From positions 1-10,633 of the forward strand of contig JAAEZV010000038.1 in NCBI GenBank assembly GCA_018222695.1: a stretch of 10,633 nt of DNA, given 5' to 3'. Shown in pieces: positions 1 to 5,736 of the stretch. Position 1 is the first letter of the stretch, and each line of letters opens with the position of its first letter. The notes under the pieces were generated by a model that saw only the letters and a list, made by a program, of their open reading frames with translations, did not search any database and was not told where the DNA came from. Position numbers and translations under genes: made by a program. Origin of the DNA: Gammaproteobacteria bacterium. Lineage in GTDB: Bacteria > Pseudomonadota > Gammaproteobacteria > Pseudomonadales > Halieaceae.

Positions 1-1443
1 GATGATGACGTGCTGGATACCTGGTTTTCGTCCGCCCTTTGGACGTTCTCCACGCTCGGCTGGCCGGAGAAAAATGAAGATCTAGCGGCTTTCCACCCTG
101 CCTCAGTGCTGGTAACCGGTTTCGACATCATCTTCTTCTGGGTAGCGAGAATGATCATGATGTCGCTGCACTTTATGGAAGAGGTCCCCTTCCATACCGT
201 CTATGTGCACGGCCTGGTGCGCGACGGTGAAGGCCAGAAAATGTCCAAGTCGAAGGGCAATGTCCTTGACCCCATCGACCTGATTGACGGCATCGAGCTG
301 GAGGCGCTGGTTCAAAAGCGGACCAGCAATCTGATGCAACCGCAGCTTGCCGCAAAGATTGAGAAAGCGACACGCAAGCAGTTCCCCGAGGGCGTTACGG
401 GTTATGGCACCGACGCACTCCGATATACCTTCTATTCGCTGGCATCCACCGGGCGGGATATCAAGTTCGATATCGGCCGGATGGAGGGGTATCGCAACTT
501 CTGCAATAAAATCTGGAACGCCTCGCGCTATGTGCTGAGCCATACAGAGTCCCATAATCTGAGCGAGGGAGACGCGACGTTCTCGCTGGCTGACCGCTGG
601 ATACAGAGCCGCCTCGAGACCACTTTAGCTGCCGTCGAGGACGCCTACGACAACTATCGTTTTGATCTAGCATCCCAAGCGCTCTACGACTTCGTATGGA
701 ATGAGTTCTGTGACTGGTACCTTGAGCTGTCGAAGCCAGTCCTATGGGATGACGCCACCGCCACATCCGAACAATTGGGTGCGCGTCGCACTTTAATCGC
801 GGTACTGGAGAAGTCACTGCGCATGCTCCATCCCTTCATGCCGTTCCTGACAGAGGAGATCTGGCAAACCGTCAGCCCACTGGCAGATCAAGCGGGCGAA
901 AGCATCATGCTGGCGCCCTGGCCCGGAAGGCAGAACGATCGTCTGGATGCGGAGTCCGAAGCAGAAATAGAATGGCTCAAAGAGATCATTGTCGGCATCC
1001 GCACCATTCGCTCAGAATCCAATATCCCCCCTGCTACCGAGCTCCCTGTGTTTGTCGTCAATGCCGCGGAGCTCGACCGTGAGCGATTCAGCCGCAATGA
1101 AGCCTACCTGGGGCGACTGGCCAAGGTCAGAGGTATTACGGTGCTGTCCGGAGAAGAGGCACCGCCCGCAAGCCTGATGACTTTATGCGGTGACCTGGAG
1201 ATCAGGGTGCCCATGGCCGGTGTCATCGACATTGAGGCCGAACTCAAGCGCCTCGACAAGGAAATCGAACGCCAGGAGAAAGAAGTAGCGAAGCTCGACG
1301 GCAAACTCTCCAATAAATCGTTTACCGAGCGAGCACCTTCAGACATTGTCGAAGCAGAAAAGCACAAGAAAACGATGGCGGAAACGGCCTTAGCGACTCT
1401 CGGGCGTCAGCGCACGCAAATTGAGGAGTTGCGTTCTGCTTGA
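1..1443 (+). CDS. valS: Valyl-tRNA synthetase, C-terminal half (5' end outside window)
   Basis: Class I aminoacyl-tRNA synthetase that charges tRNA-Val in the cytoplasm. The open frame enters at base 1, so the start lies upstream and 480 codons are visible. The first residues read [14 protein letters not shown], part of the ValS catalytic core after the editing domain. The ATP-binding KMSKS signature is at 238-252 (window residues 80-84). Next come a conserved stretch ending GTDALRYT, the STGRDI and [15 protein letters not shown] motifs, and the anticodon-binding helical domain (about residues 195-340, with [12 protein letters not shown]). The last 70 or so residues are a Lys/Glu-rich coiled coil with the NKSFTERAP motif, the tRNA-contacting arm typical of ValS. 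From remembered similarity it follows E. coli ValS almost without gaps. The stop is TGA at 1441-1443. The csp gene starts 51 bp downstream on the same strand. Identification is very secure; only the N-terminal part is unseen. Confidence 0.98.
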   Translation, partial: DDDVLDTWFSSALWTFSTLGWPEKNEDLAAFHPASVLVTGFDIIFFWVARMIMMSLHFMEEVPFHTVYVHGLVRDGEGQKMSKSKGNVLDPIDLIDGIELEALVQKRTSNLMQPQLAAKIEKATRKQFPEGVTGYGTDALRYTFYSLASTGRDIKFDIGRMEGYRNFCNKIWNASRYVLSHTESHNLSEGDATFSLADRWIQSRLETTLAAVEDAYDNYRFDLASQALYDFVWNEFCDWYLELSKPVLWDDATATSEQLGARRTLIAVLEKSLRMLHPFMPFLTEEIWQTVSPLADQAGESIMLAPWPGRQNDRLDAESEAEIEWLKEIIVGIRTIRSESNIPPATELPVFVVNAAELDRERFSRNEAYLGRLAKVRGITVLSGEEAPPASLMTLCGDLEIRVPMAGVIDIEAELKRLDKEIERQEKEVAKLDGKLSNKSFTERAPSDIVEAEKHKKTMAETALATLGRQRTQIEELRSA

Positions 1444-1494
1444 AGCCCTGATAAGACTACATCCAATAATAATTCTAATGCGGTGGATTCAGTC

Positions 1495-1707
1495 ATGTCA
1501 GAACGACAGACAGGAACCGTTAAGTGGTTCAACAACGCCAAGGGCTTTGGCTTCATCACAATGGCCGACAGGCCAGACGATATCTTTGTTCACTTCAGGG
1601 CGATCCAGGGGGATGGTTATCGCAGCCTGAACGAGGGACAGGAAGTCGAGTTCAGCCTGGTTGAAGGCCCCAAAGGCTTGCAGGCCGAAGAAGTTACCAA
1701 GCGCTAA
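1495..1707 (+). CDS. Cold-shock domain protein (CspA family)
   Basis: Small single-stranded RNA/DNA-binding protein with the five-stranded cold-shock OB fold, usually an RNA chaperone or antiterminator. The 70-residue product ([14 protein letters not shown]...) has the usual family length. RNP1 is KGFGFI (residues 16-21) and RNP2 is DIFVHF (29-34), followed by [13 protein letters not shown] and a C-terminal EEVTKR. I chose ATG 1495 over an in-frame GTG at 1483 because GGTGGA (1482-1487) lies 7 nt before it as a ribosome-binding site and the fold begins just after it. The 51-bp gap behind valS contains an AT-rich stretch with AATAAT at 1465-1470 and TTGAAG at 1440-1445 (19-bp spacing), a weak promoter candidate. 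There is no room for the long structured leader of cold-induced E. coli cspA, so it may be constitutive or co-transcribed with valS. Which Csp paralogue it represents cannot be decided. Confidence 0.93.
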   Translation: MSERQTGTVKWFNNAKGFGFITMADRPDDIFVHFRAIQGDGYRSLNEGQEVEFSLVEGPKGLQAEEVTKR

Positions 1708-1764
1708 TACCCTCGGCACGGCACTTTTGCTAAGCTCGCGCTCCCATTGAACGCGGAGCGCGGT

Positions 1765-2427
1765 ATGCCGTCGTCTAAAACTAAGAAAACAACCAGCAAA
1801 ACCAAGCAATCCGCTGCAGACAAAAAGCTCCGTCGCTTCCGCGGCGTCGTCATGCCCTACGCCGGGCACAAGAGTATTCGCGCCGTGCGACGAGCAGGTC
1901 ATGAGCCGAGCATTCACGGTACCAAGCTGTGGAAATCCAGCTGCCTGATCATCGACTATTTAAAAAAGCATCCGCCGAAGCGCCGCAAGCGCGTGCTGGA
2001 TGCTGGCTGCGGCTGGGGCATTACCGGCATCTGGTGCGCCAAGGAATGGGGGTCAAAGGTCGTTTCAATGGATGCCGACCCCGCTGTATTCCCCTACCTT
2101 AATGCCGTAGCGGAACTTAACGGCGTCTCCACCGAAAGCTGGGTGCAGCGTTTCGAAAAGGTCCGCAAAAAAGACCTTGAGAACGTGGACATTCTGTTCG
2201 GCGGTGATATCTGTTTCTGGGATGAGCTGGTGGATCCTGTCGCCAAAATGATCGATCGCGCCATTGACGCTGGCGTTGGCACGATCGTGATTGGCGATCC
2301 CGAGCGACCCACGTTCCATGAAATGGCCGACAAAGTGACTGAAAAACACGGCGGTGAAGTTTTGGGCTGGCGGCTTTCTGGCACGGTAAAAGCGACCGGC
2401 GCGTTACTGGTGATTCACAACGACTGA
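1765..2427 (+). CDS. Class I SAM-dependent methyltransferase with basic N-terminal tail
   Basis: Predicted cytoplasmic methyltransferase of 220 residues; the substrate is unknown. The first 30 or so residues are Lys/Arg/Ser/Thr-rich and look disordered. The Rossmann fold then carries motif I VLDAGCGWG (residues 77-85, SAM-binding glycine loop), an acidic motif II at the end of beta2 (MDAD, 102-105), and a post-II segment GGDICFWDE (136-144). A later GDPERPTF (167-174) is unusual. The GD-x-C/F-x-x-DE arrangement recalls the family of protein-lysine and small-molecule methyltransferases (Methyltransf_16/ETFB-KMT-like), but I cannot assign one. The start is ATG 1765, because GGAG at 1755-1758 sits 6 nt upstream; a TTG at 1747 in the same frame lacks such support. 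It lies 57 bp after csp on the same strand, so co-transcription is possible. Its TGA is immediately followed by the stop codon of the opposing gene. The basic tail could indicate binding to RNA or ribosomes (inference). Confidence 0.85.
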   Translation: MPSSKTKKTTSKTKQSAADKKLRRFRGVVMPYAGHKSIRAVRRAGHEPSIHGTKLWKSSCLIIDYLKKHPPKRRKRVLDAGCGWGITGIWCAKEWGSKVVSMDADPAVFPYLNAVAELNGVSTESWVQRFEKVRKKDLENVDILFGGDICFWDELVDPVAKMIDRAIDAGVGTIVIGDPERPTFHEMADKVTEKHGGEVLGWRLSGTVKATGALLVIHND

Positions 2428-3660
2428 TCAGTCGATGTAGGCGAGCTCCAGTTTCAGTTCGGTCTCCACCGGCTCGGAACACGACACAAAGGCTGGCCGG
2501 AACACCATGCTGCGCATCGCACGTCTGACCCGGCTTGGCGGGTCGGTATCCACCCCGGCCGCAGGCAAACTGAAATTCATATCAACGGGCCTGCCCTTCT
2601 CGGTCACCGTCAGGGACACGTCGAGCGGCATAGCCGGCTCTTGAAACGCCCTGTTAAAGGCCAGCCGGGGGTATTCCGGCAGCGGGGCCGCTCGGGAAAA
2701 CCTAGATGGCGAAAGCACGCAGGCCCTCCGATAAAGCGTCGTCGCCTCATCCCGCTTACGATAAAACCAGTGCCAATCTGCCAGAGCGGATAGTGCCTCG
2801 TGGCTGTCGGGGCTGACCTTAAGCAGTCGCTCAAAAACCGTTTCCCCCTTACTGAACAGGCGACGCTGCAGCGCTTCCAGTCTTGGCTCCCGGTCAAGAG
2901 ACTGCCACTCCGGGTCGGTAAAAGTCCGCTCGAAACGAGGGTCGTCAACAAATACATCGAGCTTGTGCTCCAGAAGATAGTAAAAACGACCCAATCTGAA
3001 GGTAAAGGGCTCGCACCAGGCAAGATTTACTGACTCGTCAGCACAAACCGCTTCGGCCATCGACTCGAAGCGAGTGTGCAGCGCCAACAATTCGCGGCTC
3101 CGGCCCTCCCAGGAAACGCCCATCAGCGCATCGAGTGACACGTCGAAAAACTCCAGAGCCGCGCGCATTTCACCCTCTTCAAAAGGCGGCAGGCCCGAAC
3201 CCAGCAACCGAAACTGATAGGCCGCGCGGGCCTCGAACCCTTCACGATCGCCCGTCAGCAGATACAAATCCAGTAGCCCACGCAGGATCGGCAACTGCTG
3301 ATCACCGTACAAGCCATTGTTGACCCTGGCATTGTGCAACGCGGCGTCATAGAGGGACGTCGCCAAAGTCACGTCACCCGCCTCCATCGCCAGCTCGGCG
3401 ACCTGCACGAATTCGGCCGCTAGCGCGGGGTGATAGGGCCCAAGATTTCGCTCTGTCTCCTCAAGTCTGGCCTGGGCCTCATCAACATTCGCAAGCTCGG
3501 AGGCGTCTCGCCCGTCAGCAAAATCCAATACCGTCACAACATCGCGGTACTGCACTGGCAAGCCAAAGGGGATCGGCGTATCGCCTCGAGCTGGACAGAC
3601 GTAGAGGCACAGCAGCACGAGCAGCGGTGTCAGGTGAGTTGGCGTCAGTCGTGCGGGCAT
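2428..3660 (-). CDS. Exported TPR protein with TonB-C-like C-terminal domain
   Basis: Function not recognised. The 410-residue product begins with a signal-peptide-like segment: Arg4, a hydrophobic core TPLLVLLCLYV (residues 11-21) and a plausible cleavage after PARG (26), so it is probably periplasmic. Cys18 and Cys22 lie in the core but do not form a good lipobox. Residues 77-116 (PYHPALAAEF...GDVTLATSLYDAALHNAR) resemble a kinesin-light-chain-type TPR. A second helical repeat region covers about 272-318 (GETVFERLLKVSPDSHEALSALADWHWF...EATTLYRRACVLSP). The tail, about 330-410 (YPRLAF...PLDVSLTVTEKGRPVD...RRAMRSMVFRPAF...ELKLEL), resembles the TonB C-terminal fold seen in TPR/energy-transducer-like proteins. 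There is no proline-rich linker and no anchor other than the cleavable signal, so it is not a standard TonB. The ATG at 3660 has no clear Shine-Dalgarno, and an intrinsic terminator ends 19 nt before it. It is divergent from lysR, a possible regulator. Confidence 0.8.
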   Translation of the reverse strand: MPARLTPTHLTPLLVLLCLYVCPARGDTPIPFGLPVQYRDVVTVLDFADGRDASELANVDEAQARLEETERNLGPYHPALAAEFVQVAELAMEAGDVTLATSLYDAALHNARVNNGLYGDQQLPILRGLLDLYLLTGDREGFEARAAYQFRLLGSGLPPFEEGEMRAALEFFDVSLDALMGVSWEGRSRELLALHTRFESMAEAVCADESVNLAWCEPFTFRLGRFYYLLEHKLDVFVDDPRFERTFTDPEWQSLDREPRLEALQRRLFSKGETVFERLLKVSPDSHEALSALADWHWFYRKRDEATTLYRRACVLSPSRFSRAAPLPEYPRLAFNRAFQEPAMPLDVSLTVTEKGRPVDMNFSLPAAGVDTDPPSRVRRAMRSMVFRPAFVSCSEPVETELKLELAYID

Positions 3661-3668
3661 CGTTGCTG

Positions 3669-3674
3669 AATATA
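3669..3674 (-). promoter_or_regulatory. Possible -10 element for a near-leaderless TPR-gene transcript
   Basis: On the minus strand TATATT (5 of 6 to TATAAT) lies just after the terminator T-tract. Its predicted start point, about 7 nt on, would be within a few bases of the TPR gene's ATG (3660). That would give an almost leaderless mRNA and fit the missing Shine-Dalgarno. No -35 hexamer can be seen, because the upstream 17-18 bp are the terminator arm and the T-tract. It is a weak candidate, recorded because the gene otherwise has no obvious transcription start downstream of the terminator. Confidence 0.2.
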
Positions 3675-3678
3675 GCGC

Positions 3679-3707
3679 AAAAAAAAGCCCGCCTCGGAGA
3701 GGCGGGC
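3679..3707 (-). terminator. Strong rho-independent terminator (minus-strand transcripts)
   Basis: A perfect 9-bp GC-rich stem lies at 3699-3707 paired with 3687-3695, with a 3-nt loop (3696-3698). Read on the minus strand it is GCCCGCCTC-TCC-GAGGCGGGC followed by eight T residues (A-tract 3679-3686 on the plus strand). On the plus strand no T-run follows, so it acts one way only. It does not sit after a recognised gene: the next gene to the right, lysR, runs away from it, and the TPR gene starts 19 nt downstream. It therefore ends a transcript that begins inside the intergenic region. Confidence 0.88.
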
Positions 3708-3776
3708 AGAGGCTGTATCGGACTCTGGATAACGCCGGGTAAAAGGGAAAACCCAGCGCAACGTGTTCAGAACCTG
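3679..3776 (-). ncRNA. Candidate small RNA or attenuated leader, about 98 nt
   Basis: Inferred from three signals on the minus strand. First, a promoter candidate (TTGGTA at 3807-3812, GATACT at 3783-3788) predicts a start near 3776. Second, the RNA could form an 8-bp stem, 3753-3760 (CGCUGGGU) with 3735-3742 (ACCCGGCG), containing one G-U pair and closing a 10-nt U/C-rich loop. Third, the intrinsic terminator with eight T residues closes the unit. No convincing coding frame lies inside. Either this is a stand-alone, sRNA-sized transcript with an Hfq-like 3' end, or it is the leader of the TPR gene and the terminator is an attenuator. I saw no strong alternative antiterminator pairing, which slightly favours a stand-alone RNA. 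The 5' end is only a prediction. Confidence 0.35.
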
Positions 3777-3802
3777 TTACATAGTATCCATACGGGTTAA
3801 CA
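3775..3802. promoter_or_regulatory. 28-bp interrupted dyad, probable LysR-family operator
   Basis: Two nested inverted repeats share one centre (between 3788 and 3789): outer TGTTA (3775-3779) with TAACA (3798-3802), and inner GTAT (3784-3787) with ATAC (3790-3793). The pattern is TGTTA-N4-GTAT-CC-ATAC-N4-TAACA. The right outer arm overlaps the -35 of the lysR promoter candidate, and the inner arms overlap the -10 of the divergent promoter candidate. LysR-type proteins commonly bind such dyads between themselves and a divergent target and repress their own gene. The match to a LysR site is an inference from position and symmetry; no classical T-N11-A box is centred here. Confidence 0.45.
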
Positions 3803-3812
3803 TGACTACCAA
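3783..3812 (-). promoter_or_regulatory. Candidate minus-strand promoter facing the TPR gene
   Basis: On the minus strand TTGGTA (3807-3812, 4 of 6 to TTGACA) and GATACT (3783-3788, 4 of 6 to TATAAT) are 18 bp apart. The predicted start is near 3776. It overlaps the lysR promoter candidate, so the two would compete for polymerase, and the dyad covers its -10. The hexamers are weak, as expected if an activator helps. The terminator at 3679-3707 is the best evidence that some minus-strand transcript starts here. Confidence 0.3.
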
Positions 3813-3826
3813 TGTATTTTTTTAAT
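3797..3826 (+). promoter_or_regulatory. lysR promoter (sigma70-type)
   Basis: TTAACA at 3797-3802 (5 of 6 to TTGACA) and TTTAAT at 3821-3826 (5 of 6 to TATAAT) are 18 bp apart, with a T-rich run before the -10. The start would fall near 3833, giving a leader of about 27 nt that carries the TAAGGT ribosome-binding site. The -35 coincides with the right arm of the dyad, which predicts autoregulation. A TATAAG at 3846-3851 was discounted as a -10 because it overlaps the ribosome-binding site. Confidence 0.5.
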
Positions 3827-3859
3827 CACATACAGTCTCCAGCGTTATAAGGTAAAGCC

Positions 3860-4801
3860 TTGAACCTCAACCGTCTTGCAAGAATTGACCTCAACTTATT
3901 GGTCGCACTGCATATTCTGCTTGAAGAATGCAGTGTTTCGCGCGCCGCTGACAGGCTGTCTATTACCCAGCCGGCGATGTCAAAAACGCTGGGCAGACTG
4001 CGGGAAACCTTCGATGACCCGCTGTTTGTGCGCAGTAAGCGCGGCATCCAGCCTACACCCCGAGCGCTCGGGCTGGCGGGGGAGCTCAAGAGCCTGCTCG
4101 GGCAGGTGGATGGGCTGCTGGACGCCGGAGAGTTCACTCCCGCCGCTTTTAAAGGCGAGATCACGCTGGCCATTTCCGAGTATGTGGGTTTCACGCTGCT
4201 GCCCCCACTTTCTGCGCGCCTGCAATCCAGCGCCCCCCGGTTGCGGCTTCGCACCATTACACGAGCGGAGCGGCAGCTGGATCAGTTGGCAAGCGGCGAG
4301 CTGGATTTCGCCATACAAATACAGCGGGAGGAATATCCGCCGGAGTATTCAGTTTCGCCATTGGCCGCCTCCCCACTTGCGATTTTCGTTCGGCAGGACC
4401 ACCCGCTCGTTGCCCAGACCGTCACCGCCGACTTGATGCGCCAGTATCCGCAGGTGGCACTCTATGTTGCAGATTGTGAAGAGCTGGTTGGAGGTCAGGT
4501 CCTGGCGCGTGGCTTGTTCGAGAGCGACCGGGGCATTCTCGAAACATCGCACCTGTTGACGGCATTTGAAATTCTGAGAGAGACGGACTATCTCCTTATT
4601 TGCCCGGCCTACCTGGCGCGCAACGAGGGCGCAACACGCGATATGGTCGCCCTGACCTTACCCGTTGAAATGACATTCAGCGTGCAGTACTCGCTTATTG
4701 CTCATCGGCGTACCGAGCACTCACCCATTCATCAGTGGCTGTGGCAGGAAATTATCGACACAGTCCAATCCATGCGCTTCCGGACAGTTCATCGCGGATA
4801 G
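3860..4801 (+). CDS. LysR-type transcriptional regulator (TTG start)
   Basis: DNA-binding regulator of 313 residues, a normal family length. The winged helix-turn-helix is at residues 10-68 (DLNLLVALHILLEE, CSVSRAADRLSITQPAMS, DDPLFVRSKRGIQPTPRA). The recognition helix is around TQPAMSKTLGRLRE (36-49). The effector-binding domain runs from about 96 (FKGEITLAISEYVG) to 305. The opening resembles the NodD/LeuO-like branch more than the CysB/CbbR branch. The start is TTG 3860: it is the only start giving the canonical N-terminus, and TAAGGT (3848-3853) lies 6 nt upstream. The rare start may keep its level low. It is divergent from the TPR/TonB-like gene, with a dyad and overlapping promoters between them, so that gene or the intergenic RNA is the likeliest local target. 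The inducer is unknown. The stop codon lies inside the first unit of a 14-bp tandem repeat. Confidence 0.93.
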   Translation: MNLNRLARIDLNLLVALHILLEECSVSRAADRLSITQPAMSKTLGRLRETFDDPLFVRSKRGIQPTPRALGLAGELKSLLGQVDGLLDAGEFTPAAFKGEITLAISEYVGFTLLPPLSARLQSSAPRLRLRTITRAERQLDQLASGELDFAIQIQREEYPPEYSVSPLAASPLAIFVRQDHPLVAQTVTADLMRQYPQVALYVADCEELVGGQVLARGLFESDRGILETSHLLTAFEILRETDYLLICPAYLARNEGATRDMVALTLPVEMTFSVQYSLIAHRRTEHSPIHQWLWQEIIDTVQSMRFRTVHRG

Positions 4802-4830
4802 CTCGTCGCAGGTAGCTCATCGCGAGAAGT
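4789..4830. repeat. Degenerate 14-bp tandem repeat at the end of lysR
   Basis: Three consecutive units are TCATCGCGGATAGC (4789-4802), TCGTCGCAGGTAGC (4803-4816) and TCATCGCGAGAAGT (4817-4830). Neighbouring units agree at 11 and 9 of 14 positions, and units 1 and 3 at 10. A fainter fourth unit may follow at 4831-4844 (TCGACGCCGGACTA). The first unit overlaps the last codons and stop of lysR; the rest is noncoding. Fourteen is not a multiple of three, so it is not a coding repeat. It may be a decayed slippage product or a binding array. Confidence 0.5.
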
Positions 4831-4849
4831 TCGACGCCGGACTACCCGC

Positions 4850-4858
4850 TGGGATAAT
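4850..4858 (+). promoter_or_regulatory. Extended -10 promoter candidate for tatD-rapA
   Basis: TGGGATAAT fits the extended -10 pattern TGnTATAAT with GATAAT at 4853-4858 (5 of 6). Position 4830-4835 (TTCGAC), 17 bp upstream, is a poor -35, which extended -10 promoters tolerate. A start near 4865 gives a leader of about 65 nt to ATG 4930. It also rules out an in-frame TTG at 4858 as the tatD start. Confidence 0.42.
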
Positions 4859-4929
4859 TGGGCGCCACAGGCCTTTACTACTGTCATTTGTGCCATACTT
4901 CGCGCCCCAGCGATGCCCTACCCCCGTTA

Positions 4930-5733
4930 ATGAGTCAGACCAGCCGCCGAGAGATTCCGCAGTTCAACACTCCCATTGTTGAGACACACTGCCACCTGGA
5001 TTATCTGGACTCGCAGGCATTATCCGAGACATTGGATGAAGCCTTTCGTGTCGGGATTGAGCGGATCGTTACGATCTCCGTCTCGGCCGATAACCTGGAT
5101 CAGGTACGTGACATCGCCAACGGGCACCGGTCCATTTGGTGTACCCAGGGCATTCATCCTCACGAGGCTGAGAGCTGGAGCCCCGCGCTGGCAAAGCGGG
5201 TCGAAACAGGCGCAGCAGACGCGCGCGTCGTGGCCATTGGCGAAATCGGACTCGATTACTACTACGACCACGCTGACCGAGACACACAAATCAAAGCGTT
5301 CGATGAGCAGCTGGCGCTTGCCGCCGAGCTGTCTCTGCCCGTGGTCATCCATACCCGCGAGGCTGATGACGATACCCGCGCGATCCTGGCCAATTACAGC
5401 AGCGCGCTGCCGCGCAAAGGGGTCATCCACAGCTTCACCAGCTCCCTGTCACTGGCCGAGTACTGTCTTAGCGAGGGGTTCATGCTGGGCTTCAATGGCA
5501 TCACGACGTTCCGCAATGCCGACAACGTCAGAGCCGTAGTCGACGCCACCCCAGTGGAGCGCATTGTGCTCGAGACCGACGCACCCTATCTGACGCCTGT
5601 TCCCTATCGTGGGCGACCCAACGCGCCCTGCTACTTACCCTTCATTGCCGAGACGCTGGCGGAGATCAAATCACTCCCGACGGAAGCGTTTCTCGAGCAC
5701 GCCCGCGCCAATAGCTACAGACTGTTTTTCTAA
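4930..5733 (+). CDS. TatD-family metal-dependent hydrolase (YcfH-like)
   Basis: Amidohydrolase-fold metalloenzyme of 267 residues; family members act as 3'-5' exonucleases/DNases, probably in the cytoplasm. Visible metal-site elements are THCHLD (residues 19-24, the HxH pair), GIHPHEA (74-80), GEIGLDYYY (104-112, bridging Glu105), HTREADDD (141-148), GVIHSF (164-169, His167) and ETDAPYLTPVP (215-225, Asp217). The GLDYYY and PYLTPVPYRGRPN signatures are closer to E. coli YcfH than to YjjV or TatD itself. I chose ATG 4930, the only in-frame ATG before the conserved core; it adds about 16 residues before VETHCHLD. It has no recognisable Shine-Dalgarno. The stop is followed after 3 bp (TTC) by the rapA start, so the two are almost certainly co-transcribed. 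The exact substrate cannot be read from the sequence. Confidence 0.93.
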   Translation: MSQTSRREIPQFNTPIVETHCHLDYLDSQALSETLDEAFRVGIERIVTISVSADNLDQVRDIANGHRSIWCTQGIHPHEAESWSPALAKRVETGAADARVVAIGEIGLDYYYDHADRDTQIKAFDEQLALAAELSLPVVIHTREADDDTRAILANYSSALPRKGVIHSFTSSLSLAEYCLSEGFMLGFNGITTFRNADNVRAVVDATPVERIVLETDAPYLTPVPYRGRPNAPCYLPFIAETLAEIKSLPTEAFLEHARANSYRLFF

Positions 5734-5736
5734 TTC

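Noticed and set aside
300..370. Possible insertion in ValS after KMSKS
   Set aside because: The stretch [15 protein letters not shown] is also present in E. coli ValS as I recall it, so it is a normal part of the enzyme.
103..555. A 150-codon open frame on the minus strand inside valS, and several similar ones in valS, rapA and the DUF3604 gene
   Set aside because: They lie entirely within clearly homologous genes, have no recognisable domains and read as antisense shadows of codon bias.
1483..1494. GTG start adding four residues to the cold-shock protein
   Set aside because: It would place the GGTGGA ribosome-binding site over the start codon itself; ATG 1495 is properly spaced and gives the standard N-terminus.
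1444..1494. Cold-shock type structured leader for the csp gene
   Set aside because: The gap is only 51 bp, with no cold-box-like element or stable stem; too short for a thermosensor leader.
1747..1764. TTG start that would lengthen the methyltransferase by six residues
   Set aside because: ATG 1765 has a well-spaced GGAG, and the added residues show no conserved features.
3745..3754. GGG-AAAA-CCC hairpin in the intergenic region
   Set aside because: The 3-bp stem is trivial; the alternative 8-bp pairing of 3735-3742 with 3753-3760 is much stronger and replaces it.
3780..3803. Minus-strand mini-ORF MLTRMDTM in the intergenic region as a leader peptide
   Set aside because: No Shine-Dalgarno precedes it, it lies upstream of the predicted transcript start, and its residues show no attenuation-like codon run.
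4858..4929. Longer N-terminus for the TatD protein from TTG 4858
   Set aside because: It overlaps the extended -10 promoter candidate and encodes residues absent from the family.
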